This document shows positions 47,901 to 55,912 of a stretch of 64,000 nucleotides of DNA, piece after piece. The notes beneath the pieces were generated by a model. It was not told the DNA's origin, ran no database searches, and saw only the letters and a list, made by a program, of their open reading frames with translations. The stretch is from positions 3,160,001 to 3,224,000 of the forward strand of contig NC_090967.1 in assembly GCF_040807025.1 (NCBI RefSeq). Reading direction: 5' to 3'. Position numbers and translations under genes: made by a program. Source of the stretch: Struthio camelus. Its lineage: Eukaryota > Chordata > Aves > Struthioniformes > Struthionidae. Every line of letters starts with the position of its first letter. The first letter of the stretch is position 1.

Positions 47901-50900
47901 ACGCAACTCTGAAAGGGAGGCTTCGTACAAACATGACTCTGCAGCGTCACTCCTTGGCCTAAGCTGCCCATCTGCTCAGCTGAGAGAGGCTGATTTTACA
48001 CAGAGCCACGTCTAATCCTTGATCCCTTTTTATTTAGTTCCTTTCTCCCCATGTCCCCTGCGGCAAAGTCAAGGATGCAGATGGAGCTGCCTCCTTTGCC
48101 CTCCTGCCAAGAGCAGGGCAGGGCTGTCTGTGGCATGGAGGGAGGGCAGTGTGGAGACACCCCCCCCCCCCCCCCCGGCAGCAGCCCCCCGCCTGGCTCC
48201 AGAAACAGCATGGCTGTGACAGTGTGGCCATGTGCTGCTCAGCCCCACCGCGACCGCTGACAGCCCTGGCTCCATCTCTTGCAGAAGGAATTCCTCAGGT
48301 TTACTACTTCGGCCCCTGTGGGAAGTACAACGCCATGGTGTTGGAGCTGCTAGGACCCAGCCTGGAAGACCTCTTTGATCTGTGTGATCGGACCTTCACG
48401 CTCAAGACTGTCCTGATGATTGCGATCCAGCTGGTGAGCACGGTGCCTCTGCCTCGCGTGCAGCTCTGCAAGGCTCCTCCCAGTCTGCCCTGGGGGAGAG
48501 GGCAATGTGTGGGCAGGGAGCGAAAAGAGAGGTGAAGAGGGCCAGAGGAGACACTGCCTGCTTGGAGATCCTAGACTGCTTCTCTCCAGGCTTCACCTTT
48601 TCCATGATGTAGGAATGATGTGGGGAGCGCTGTTAACTGTGTCCCCAAGCCTGGATTGTGCCTGGTGGCTCTGGCCGACCTGTCCCCGTGGCAGGCTCTG
48701 CCTCACCCCCACGCAGCCCCTCTCCGAGCACAGCTGGCCATCTCGCGCCAGAGACGCAGCTAGACTGAGCCAGTCCTACAGGGCTGGAGGACCTGTCCTG
48801 CCCGTCCTTTTGACGCAGTGCGATGTATAGCCAGAGGGGAGCACTGCCGCAGGAGCTGCTGGCCTGGGGCAAGGGATGCCAGGAGCATAGCCAGGGGTCG
48901 GCTGCTGTGGAACAGCCTTTAGGCACAGGTGGAGCCAGGGGCACCTGGGAAAAGCCAACCTGATGCTGGTATCAGAGACATCAGGGCTCAATCAGGAGAC
49001 CTCAAAGGTTTCATATCATGAGGAGTATGTTCCTTTACACTTTAAAATACACCTCAAAGCACTAGGGAAGGGGGTGGGAGGCTTTCATGGCCTGATTCTC
49101 AGGACAGACATAGCCCTCCAGACCTCAGTGGTACTCACCTTGCTCAATCCTGGCATCTGAGCAGGATTGGGCTCACGGGACGAGGGCGAGGGGAGCTAGG
49201 TCTGTGGCTGCAATCCAGCATGCCTCTGCCACGGCGCTGATGCCCCCCACCCACCCCCAGATCACACGAATGGAGTATGTCCACACCAAAAGCCTGATCT
49301 ACAGAGACGTCAAGCCAGAGAACTTCCTGGTGGGGCGGCCAGGGAGCAAGCGGCAGCACACCATCCACATCATTGATTTTGGCCTGGCCAAAGAGTATAT
49401 TGACCCCGAGACCAAAAAACACATCCCCTATCGAGAGCACAAGAGCCTGACAGGGACAGCACGCTACATGAGCATCAACACCCACCTCGGGAAAGGTGAG
49501 TGAGCACCATCCGGCGCTGCCTCTCAGCCCAGGGGGAGAGGGTAGGGGGCCACAGGGTGTGAGCTCCCCCCTGTCAGAGATGGGGCTGGGAGCAGGCTGC
49601 CTCTCCTGCTCTTCAACTTGGGATGCTGGCAGGGGACATGGGGTGCTGCAGGGGCTGGAGGGGACAGGGGAGGTGGGCAGGGGAGACAACCACGCTAGGA
49701 ACGTGCCTGTGAATTGTTTCTTCCCACACAGAACAAAGCCGCAGGGATGACCTGGAAGCGTTAGGGCACATGTTTATGTACTTCCTCCGCGGGAGCCTTC
49801 CTTGGCAAGGCCTCAAGGTAACTGCCAGCTTCCACTGTCCCTGGGAATGGCATGGACAGTGTCAGGGTCCATGGAGGGGAGGCTGTAAGGGTGCAAGAGA
49901 GTCTGTCGAGTAAGTGCAGACACTGCAAGATCCTCCTGGGGAAGAACAGTCATTCCTTGGTCCTGTGTGGGGAGGAGCCCTCAAATTCCCTTGAACCCTG
50001 GGGACCAGCAGCAGCTCCTCTCTGATGGCTCTGGGCATGGCATGGAGTCTGGGGATGTGGAACTGTGGCTCAGGGACGTGCACTGTCATTCTCAGCTCTC
50101 AGATGAGGCCTTTCCTTAGTGAAACAGCCGCCTGGCCCCATGGAGAGGGACTGGGGATCTGGACAGGGCCGTTCCTGCCAGGCAGATCTCAGACCTGGTT
50201 ATTTGCCAGGTCCACCCTGGCTTCATGGGTCTGGTCAGCAGTAGCAGGGCTGGGGCTGGATCTGGGCTGTGGCCTCCAGGATGGTGGAGGGCTGGTGCCC
50301 TGCTGGCTGCAAAGGCTGTTGCTCTGAGCCCTGTGCCAGGCCCTTGCTGTGCAGAGGCATCTGTTGAACAGTTGTAGGTGTCCCCCCTTTGCAAATGTCA
50401 TAGCGGCTATCCTGGAACCAAGCTCCCCAGCGTTCACCTCCAAACCTGCCCTGGGTTAGGGGATTCCCTAGGACTGAGCTCTCACTGTTGCCTGGAAAAG
50501 GGGACCCAACACCCCATTTGTTGTCTGATGGTGCCCAGTGCCTTCCTCTCTCCCGGGGACCTGCTCAGCCCTCGCACTGACCTGCTCCTTGTCTCTGCCA
50601 CAGGCTGACACATTAAAGGAGAGGTATCAGAAGATTGGTGACACCAAAAGAGCCACGCCGGTGGAGGTGCTCTGTGAGAACTTCCCAGGTGAGGGCACTC
50701 TGTGTGACTTGCCCCCATCCCCAGCCTGGCCTCCGGTCCCAAGTGCCCACAGGCTTGGTACCTCATCCCTCTGCCTGAATTGAGCCCAGTCTGTCCCCGC
50801 AGAGGAGATGGCCACATACCTGCGCTACGTACGGCGGCTGGATTTCTTTGAGAAGCCAGACTATGACTACCTGCGGAAGCTCTTCACAGACTTGTTCGAG

Positions 50901-53900
50901 AGGAACGGTTACGTGTTTGACTATGAATACGACTGGGCAGGGAAACCACTGGTAAGCGGAGAGGGAGCCGCTGGCAGGCAGAGGGTGCTGGTGCAAGGGA
51001 GGGCCCCAGGGTGCCAGGGGAGAGGTGGGTGGTGTGATGGAGAGTCAGCGTAGTCTGTGGCAGTGGCCAGGCAAGATGCAGGTCGGCAGTCATCCCAACT
51101 GCACGCTTCCATGCCTGAGAGATCAGCTCCACCCATCACCACTTGACAGCAGCAGTCAGCTCCAAACCCGAGCTGTGGTGCCTCTGAGTTAGAGCTGTGA
51201 CACAGAAATCTGAGGCTTCTGGAGACCAGGGGAACCCAACAGTCGAGCTGGGCTCCCACCATGGGCACCTCCGTGGGCTCTTCACAGCCACACACCAGGC
51301 ATGGAGCTGCTGGGGCTGGGCTTGGGCCCTGATTCTGGGGTGTTATCATCGGAGCTGGCGGTGGTAGGCAGCGGGAGAGCGGCTGAGCCACGGCTGATGT
51401 TGTTGTCGTATCCCCAGCCCACCCCTATCGGCACGATGCACAGCGAGGTGCAGGTGCAGCCGCCGAACAGAGACAAAGCACAGCCACACACCAAACACCA
51501 GGTGAGCGACGGTGCTGCCCCAGCCAGGGCACGGAACCGCGGGCGTGCGTAGCTCAGGCATCTGGCCCACAGAGCCCAGCGAGGCCTCTGCATGGAAGCA
51601 CGGGCTGGGGCGTCCTTTTTCCCCAATGCTGTCTGTGGGGGAGCTTCCTCCCTGCAGATCTAGCGGGGGACCCAAGGCTGCGTCTGGGGGGGGGGGGGGA
51701 GGGCAGGGGTTTAGCCACTGGTTGGAAGCTGGGTGCTGGCACAGTAGAGGCTGAGCCACCTGCCCATGGAGGACGGTGTTCCTGGTGTCACATCCCCACT
51801 GGGGTAGCTGGGCCTGTGCTCTGTGGCACAGCGCCACTTCTCTTGTATGAATGGGATGGGGACACAGGACAAAGGAGGGGACTGTTAGGGCCTCGGGGAG
51901 CAGTTTGAGGAGCAGTTGGGCAGTGTGTAGTCCCCACTGAGCAGCGTATGTCCCCGTGCCGGAGAGGAGGCCAGCTTCACCCTGGAACCAGCAGGGTACT
52001 CGGGGGCCAAGCCTGGAGCAGAGGGATGAGCACAGGCAGCACTCAGCCTGGCAGGTCGTGGGAGAGCAGTCCGCAGTCTCCAGAGCATCCCAGCCCTGGC
52101 TGCCCTCTGGTCTCATAGGCTGTCCGTACCCTCACGCAGGGAACGTGGCTTTGGAACAGCTACTGTTTGAGAGCAGAGCTCGTGCGTTTCCCCAGTGGTC
52201 CTCACAGACCCTCATCTTCTTGGCTTGAACCTCCAAGGGGAGCAGAGCACCTGCAAAAGGGCTGCTGGAGCAGTAGGTGCAGCATCCTGTTCTTTCCCAC
52301 CCACGTATCAGCCCAGCAGTGCCCCTCGGTGCCCCGGACCAAGCACAGGGAGCCCGGGACAGCCTTGGCTCTTGCTGGCCAACGACTGGGCAGCACTTCT
52401 TTATGGCGAGGGGAATGTCTCCAAAGTGCCTCTGGCTCATCCCTGGGAGCCTGTTCCCAGTGAGATCTGCTCTCTGCCTCCAGCAGCTGAGAAATGCCAG
52501 TAGACTTTCCTTCTTGAGGGCAGTGGAAGAAGCAAAGCACAAAACTTCCATAGCCAGAGGGGTGGCATGAGAGCAGTTTCCACCCTGGTTGGGGGGGGGG
52601 GGGGTCCAGGGACCCCCAGCACCTGCGATCCACATCTGCCTTTGAATGCTGCGCTCGCGGGAGAGCACTCAGCAGTGTCGCCTCAACCCGGCTGCGTTTT
52701 CCCGCACAGCGAGCAGCCCTGCTGTCCCAACTGGCTTTGAATCGCAGCGATGCCAGCCCACGGGGCAGCGCGTCCTCAGGCTGCCCAGCGAGCGTGTGCC
52801 CGGCGCGCGTGTGTGAGCCTGTACGTGGCAGGCCGGGTGCAGACCCCCCTCGGTAGTGCAGCAGTGGCTTGCAGGGGCCCCTTTGGGGAGCTGCTGGGAC
52901 GATGCTGTCCGACTACCTCTCCGCACTCACAAACTCGAGCTGCTCTGGTCATGTTTTTGCTTTTGCATGTCTTATTTTTCTCAACTCCTTTTGCCACTCC
53001 TCCCCGCCCTTTCCTTCCACGTCTCCTTTCTCGTCCCCATTCTTCCTCTTTTTCTTTTCTTTTGTTTCTTCTCATTCTATTCCTCCTGCCTGTCGCGAGC
53101 AGCCTCCCGAGGGGACGGAGTTGTGGGATCCTCAGGCCGGTGGGCAGCCTGCCGAGGAGCCTTTGGGAGCTCACCTGGCAGCCGGCAGGCTCGGGGGGTC
53201 CGTCCAGGTACATGCAACCACGCGCCGAGGGCATGGGCGGGCGCGCGAGGGAGCCGAGCCAGCCTGCACCACGGCACCTGCAGTACCCTGCCTGCACGTC
53301 CATGTCTACGCGCAGGCCCAGGGTTGTCCGGCAGCCGTGCTGGGGCAGCAGCCCCTTTCCTCCACCCCGGGGCAGCCTAAGGGCTCTGCACGCCCAGGGT
53401 CTTGCCTAGGATGCGGCATACAGGCACACGGGGCTGCACTTCGCTGGCCCGTGGCACACAGGGCCTTGCTCATGGCTGGCAGACGAGGCTGGCACAGCTT
53501 GCCAGGGGCTGCCGGGCTCTTTTAGTGCTACTGGTGGCACTCGGAGGGCAGTTAGGGGCAGGATGCTGGCGCGAGTGACTGGGCAAGCTTTGAGCTCTGC
53601 CCCCAGCAGTGCCGAGCAATGTGGTGTTAGCCCAGGCGGGGACTTTCCCTTGCCTCCATTACTTGAATGGAGCAAAGGCTTCGCGCCCTGCTTCTGGTCC
53701 CATTCCCCATGCGGTCCTTGGCCTCGTTTCTCCACCGCCATCCTGCACCTGTGCCATCAGCTCGCCGGCCTCGCAGCCCTCTGCTCTCTGCCGCTTGCGT
53801 CTCGGGCTGGTCGGGGTCAAGCCCGCACGGTTCCCAGAGCAGCGTTGAGGTGTCCATGCTGTGCACCTCGCTGGGCCGCGGCAGGTCCCCCCGTTGTCTC

Positions 53901-55576
53901 GGCCTGCTGCTCCTGCTGCTCCCTCTTCTTCTCCATCTCTGCTTCCATCCCAGCCGGGTGCTCCTGCCGCTGCTGTCCACATGGGCTGCTCCGTGGTAAA
54001 TCCTGTCTGCAGGCCCGCTCAGCCCTGGGCATCGCGACCGGCTCCCATCCTTGTTGTAGCCGTTGCGTAACTGCGGGGGCCGGCTCACTCGCTGCCTCGC
54101 TCTTCCCGTATCATGTCCCTGCTCTGTGCCGGTGGCTGTCCCTGCTCTTGCTGTGGCAAACCTCCCTCCCGCCCTCTGGCTGTGCCCCGCTGCGCTGCGG
54201 GGGGAGTCACGGTGGGGGCTCAGGGCTTGTTGGGGTGGTCGGGGAGGTGGGTTATAGCTTGAATTAGCCCTGCTGGCAGCTGTGTCCATCTGATGAGTTT
54301 GGAAAGGGCTGAGCATCCTTGCCAGGGATGCGGTGCAGCCCGGCCTGCCTGTGGCCTAGGCACCACCAGGCTGCTGCTGGCTTTGCCTGGGGGCAGTGGG
54401 AGCAGGCGAAGGTGGGGGTCAGGCCAGTCCCCAGCCGCCTGCACCAACCCCGTCCTCGCTCTGCTGGCGCTGGTCCCCTCCCGGCCTTGGCATCGCCGGG
54501 CAGAGGGCGAGCGTGGGGCAGCCGCGTGGGGGGGGGGCACGGATCTCCTCGCGGGCAGCGGCCGCTCGGTGCCGCGCTGCAAGGGTCTCTGGGGCCAGGT
54601 GGGCATGGAGGAGGCCGGCTGCCTGCCAGCCCCTCTCCCGGCTGGGTACGCAGCGCCGGGGGTGTGGGGTGTGTGTCCTGGGAGCCAGGATCGCCGCCAT
54701 CAGCTCCTGGGGACGTGCCGAGGGGAGCAAACCTCTCCGTGCAGAGGAGGTGATGGAGCCGCTCTGGGGCTGGGCAGGTTTGTCTCGGTGCCGGGGCCGG
54801 AGAGCTGAGTTCAGGCACTGCTTTCAGGATGAGGGCCTCATCCTGCAGGTCCACGCAGGGATGCTGGCGCCCCAGGGCAGGTCGGCTTGCTCAGGGCAGG
54901 GTATGCCCTGGCAACTGCTAGGGCATGCCCTGGCATACTGCAGGGTATGCCCTGGCAACTGCTGCGCCTGCACCTCTGCGGGATGCCACTGCCACGGGCA
55001 GGGGGAAGGCAGCAGCTGGGGTGGGGGGCCAAGGCTCAGGACCAGCCCCACGGGCTGCCCCTGCGCTGACGCTCACCCCCTCCCTCCCGCAGGTGATGAG
55101 CTCCACCAACGGCGAGCTGAACACAGACGACCCGACCGCAGGACACTCGAACGCCCCCATCACAGCCCCCACCGAGGTGGAGGTGACAGACGATACAAAG
55201 TAAGGACGGGGGCCCCCCTGCCTCACCCACGTCCCCGCAGAGGGACCCGACCTCCCCCCAACCGCAGCCCCTTCACGTCCCTCCGGGTCCCAGGGCCGCG
55301 CTCGTGAGTCCTCCCCAAACCCAGCGCGGAGGGATGTGCCAGATCCAGGGCCACCCTGCAGCTCGGGAGTCGGCTGGTGGCCTTTGCCGAGGCCATTGCA
55401 GCTCTGCCCGCGCGGGTGCACCTGCCCCCCCCCCGGGGCGGCTCAGCCCGGAGCCGGGCCCGGGGCTTGCAGGGAGCGGAGAGGCGCCCGGGCTCTGACA
55501 GCGTCTCCCTTGGGTCCCCAGGTGCTGCTGTTTCTTCAAGAGAAGGAAGAGGAAAACCACCAAGCGGCGGAAGTGA
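35765..55576 (+). CDS. CSNK1G2: Casein kinase 1 gamma 2, complete, 11 constitutive coding exons
   Basis: A membrane-associated Ser/Thr kinase of the CK1 family. Known roles of the gamma subfamily include phosphorylation of the Wnt co-receptor LRP6 at the plasma membrane; gamma 2 is also linked to CERT phosphorylation and RIPK3 inhibition. Joined exons: 35765-35951, 47138-47178, 47782-47851, 48285-48433, 49261-49495, 49732-49817, 50604-50688, 50803-50951, 51418-51501, 55093-55199, 55522-55576. All junctions are GT-AG and keep frame, giving 415 residues, the human length as I recall it. Visible motifs: N-terminal Gly/Ser-rich tail 1-40, glycine loop GCGNFG 53-58, Lys75 in VAIK, catalytic Asp165 in [11 protein letters not shown] 188-190, CK1-specific SINTHLG 220-226, and the tail [11 protein letters not shown] starting at Cys399, a palmitoylation/polybasic membrane anchor. 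CSNK1G1 and CSNK1G3 are the alternatives; the N-terminus [10 protein letters not shown] and convergence with BTBD2 favour CSNK1G2. No frameshift or lost residue was seen. Confidence 0.97.
39136..39142 (+). promoter_or_regulatory. TATATAA box ahead of a CpG-rich segment in intron 2
   Basis: TATATAA occurs about 30-40 bp upstream of a GC/CpG-rich stretch that starts near 39175 and holds an ATG at 39178 opening a 232-codon frame. The spacing would suit a core promoter with initiation near 39165-39170. The frame has no recognised domain, and such TATA matches are common by chance. Confidence 0.2.
39210..39223. repeat. Poly-C run of 14
   Basis: An uninterrupted C tract in intron 2, within the CpG-rich segment. 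Confidence 0.95.
47138..47178 (+). CDS. CSNK1G2: CSNK1G2 exon 3 (residues 63-76)
   Basis: A 41-nt exon encoding [13 protein letters not shown] after the split Gly63; it carries the ATP-anchoring Lys75. Acceptor CCCTGCAG, donor TTG|GTGAGT. It ends in phase 0. Confidence 0.95.
47179..47781 (+). other. CSNK1G2: CSNK1G2 intron 3
   Basis: 603 bp, GTGAGT donor and TCCTTCAAG acceptor. No other feature seen. Confidence 0.9.
47782..47851 (+). CDS. CSNK1G2: CSNK1G2 exon 4 (residues 77-99 and part of 100)
   Basis: Encodes [20 protein letters not shown] and GNA, the alpha-C helix region of the N-lobe, including Glu residues for the Lys-Glu pair. Donor GCAG|GTACGG, phase 1. Confidence 0.95.
47852..48284 (+). 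other. CSNK1G2: CSNK1G2 intron 4
   Basis: 433 bp. It contains a 17-base C run at 48160-48176, about 110 bp upstream of the acceptor CATCTCTTGCAG. Confidence 0.9.
48160..48176. repeat. Poly-C run of 17
   Basis: An uninterrupted C tract in intron 4, close to exon 5. Confidence 0.95.
48285..48433 (+). CDS. CSNK1G2: CSNK1G2 exon 5 (residues 100-149)
   Basis: Encodes [20 protein letters not shown] followed by [20 protein letters not shown], the hinge and the start of the C-lobe. It ends in phase 0 at CAGCTG|GTGAGC. Confidence 0.96.
48434..49260 (+). other. CSNK1G2: CSNK1G2 intron 5
   Basis: 827 bp between GTGAGC and a C-rich acceptor (CCACCCACCCCCAG). No other feature seen. Confidence 0.9.
49261..49495 (+). 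CDS. CSNK1G2: CSNK1G2 exon 6 (residues 150-227 and part of 228), catalytic core
   Basis: The longest coding exon. It contains the catalytic loop YRDVKPEN with Asp165, the DFG metal-binding motif at 188-190, and the CK1-specific activation segment [18 protein letters not shown], which replaces the usual APE motif. Donor GGGAAAG|GTGAGT. Confidence 0.97.
49732..49817 (+). CDS. CSNK1G2: CSNK1G2 exon 7 (residues 228-256)
   Basis: Encodes [20 protein letters not shown] then GSLPWQGLK, the alpha-F helix region of the C-lobe. Acceptor TTCCCACACAG, donor CTCAAG|GTAACT. Confidence 0.96.
49818..50603 (+). other. CSNK1G2: CSNK1G2 intron 7
   Basis: 786 bp; acceptor CTTGTCTCTGCCACAG. No other feature seen. 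Confidence 0.9.
50604..50688 (+). CDS. CSNK1G2: CSNK1G2 exon 8 (residues 257-284 and part of 285)
   Basis: Encodes [20 protein letters not shown] then EVLCENFP. It holds the [12 protein letters not shown] stretch typical of CK1 (KKxKYxKI-type, linked to localisation in the delta and epsilon paralogues). Donor CCCAG|GTGAGG. Confidence 0.96.
50803..50951 (+). CDS. CSNK1G2: CSNK1G2 exon 9 (residues 285-334)
   Basis: Encodes [20 protein letters not shown] then [20 protein letters not shown] and [10 protein letters not shown], the end of the kinase domain. It ends in phase 0 at CACTG|GTAAGC. The intron before it is only 114 bp. Confidence 0.96.
50952..51417 (+). other. CSNK1G2: CSNK1G2 intron 9
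   Basis: 466 bp; acceptor TTGTTGTCGTATCCCCAG. No other feature seen. Confidence 0.88.
51418..51501 (+). CDS. CSNK1G2: CSNK1G2 exon 10 (residues 335-362), variable C-terminal tail
   Basis: Encodes [20 protein letters not shown] then [14 protein letters not shown] is shared with human CSNK1G2; the rest is the low-conservation linker after the kinase domain. It enters and leaves in phase 0 (84 nt), which allows in-frame joining either to exon 12 or to the candidate cassette exon. Confidence 0.93.
51686..51699. repeat. Poly-G run of 14
   Basis: An uninterrupted G tract, about 185 bp downstream of exon 10. Confidence 0.95.
52591..52604. repeat. Poly-G run of 14
   Basis: An uninterrupted G tract, about 500 bp upstream of the candidate cassette exon. 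Confidence 0.95.
52955..53095 (+). promoter_or_regulatory. Long pyrimidine-rich tract upstream of the cassette exon
   Basis: About 140 nt are strongly pyrimidine-rich, with repeated TTCTTCT, TTTCTTTTCTTTT and TCCTCCT elements, leading to the acceptor GCGAGCAG at 53095-53102. PTBP-type splicing repressors bind such UCUU/CUUU clusters, so this fits a regulated exon. The constitutive acceptors of this gene have much shorter tracts. Confidence 0.6.
53103..53207 (+). CDS. CSNK1G2: Candidate CSNK1G2 cassette exon, 105 nt, in frame
   Basis: Flanked by an acceptor with a long pyrimidine tract and a good donor (GTCCAG|GTACAT), this 105-nt segment is open in the phase (0) needed between exon 10 and the STNGEL exon. 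It encodes 35 residues, [20 protein letters not shown] followed by [15 protein letters not shown]. The end closely resembles an alternative exon in CSNK1G3 that I recall as ending AHLAADRHGGSVQ at exactly the same place, just before the (V)xSSTNGELN exon; both also have a W-D-Q stretch (WDPQ versus WDSQQ). Inclusion would give a 450-residue kinase with a longer linker between kinase domain and membrane anchor. The human CSNK1G2 reference protein lacks it as far as I recall. Splicing in this species is inferred, not shown. Confidence 0.72.
54899..54964 (+). repeat. Tandem repeat, 3 copies of 22 bp
   Basis: Units begin at 54899, 54921 and 54943, each starting GGGYATGCCCTGGCA. Copies 1 and 3 differ only at the last base; copy 2 differs at a few positions. 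It lies in the intron about 130 bp upstream of the STNGEL exon and contains GGGCATGCCC, a self-complementary core. Confidence 0.9.
55093..55199 (+). CDS. CSNK1G2: CSNK1G2 exon 12 (residues 363-397 and part of 398)
   Basis: Encodes [20 protein letters not shown] then [15 protein letters not shown], a conserved acidic segment found in all CK1 gamma proteins before the membrane anchor. The donor is ACAAA|GTAAGG. If the intron is not removed, the next codons read Lys then TAA, so the donor itself supplies a stop. Confidence 0.94.
55200..55521 (+). other. CSNK1G2: CSNK1G2 last intron (322 bp)
   Basis: A short, very GC-rich intron, donor GTAAGG and acceptor GGGTCCCCAG. Retention would end the protein at its first codon. 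No other feature seen. Confidence 0.9.
55522..55576 (+). CDS. CSNK1G2: CSNK1G2 terminal coding exon (residues 398-415), membrane anchor
   Basis: Encodes [18 protein letters not shown] and the TGA stop at 55574-55576. The three cysteines with a following basic cluster form the C-terminal palmitoylation/polybasic signal that holds CK1 gamma kinases at the plasma membrane. The last residues (TTKRRK) differ from the QRHK ending I recall for the mammalian gamma proteins. Confidence 0.95.
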
Positions 55577-55857
55577 GCTGCCGGGGCCGGGTGGAGCGGC
55601 GTGCACGATGGCTCCTCTCCCTCTGGCCGCAGCTGGATGTTTCTGCGCGGAGCCGGCGGGCGGCTTCGCCTCGGTCAGGCCCGGGGGGGGCGCGCGGGCC
55701 GGGCTGGGCGGCCTCCCCCTGGCCCCCCCCCCCTCCACCCCGCACAGGCGGGGAGCGGGGCCTCCCCAAACTGCTTGTCCTTTCCGCCGCCGCTCGCCCA
55801 GCGCGGGGCCGTTGACTCGAACCAAGCCCGACTTCGCTGAAGTTCCTGCGTCCGTCA

Positions 55858-55912
55858 AAAAAGAGAAAAAAAAAAAAAAGAAAAGGAAAAGAAAAGAAAA
55901 AAGAAAAGAAAC
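55858..55912 (+). repeat. Purine-only A/G tract in 3' UTR
   Basis: About 55 bases are made almost only of A and G (runs of A broken by single G or GG). It could be a low-complexity relic or a binding region for poly-purine RNA-binding proteins. Confidence 0.85.

Larger units (their letters stand above)
51502..55092 (+). other. CSNK1G2: CSNK1G2 intron between exon 10 and the STNGEL exon (3.6 kb)
   Basis: GTGAGC donor and CCCTCCCGCAG acceptor. It holds the candidate in-frame cassette exon, its long pyrimidine tract, two 14-base G runs (51686-51699 and 52591-52604) and a 3 x 22 bp tandem repeat. Long frames in its GC-rich second half have no recognisable domain. Confidence 0.88.

Noticed and set aside
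54396..55307. 303-codon plus-strand frame overlapping CSNK1G2 exon 12
   Set aside because: It crosses exon 12 in the wrong frame and includes intron sequence on both sides; the real frame is fixed by the conserved STNGELN segment.
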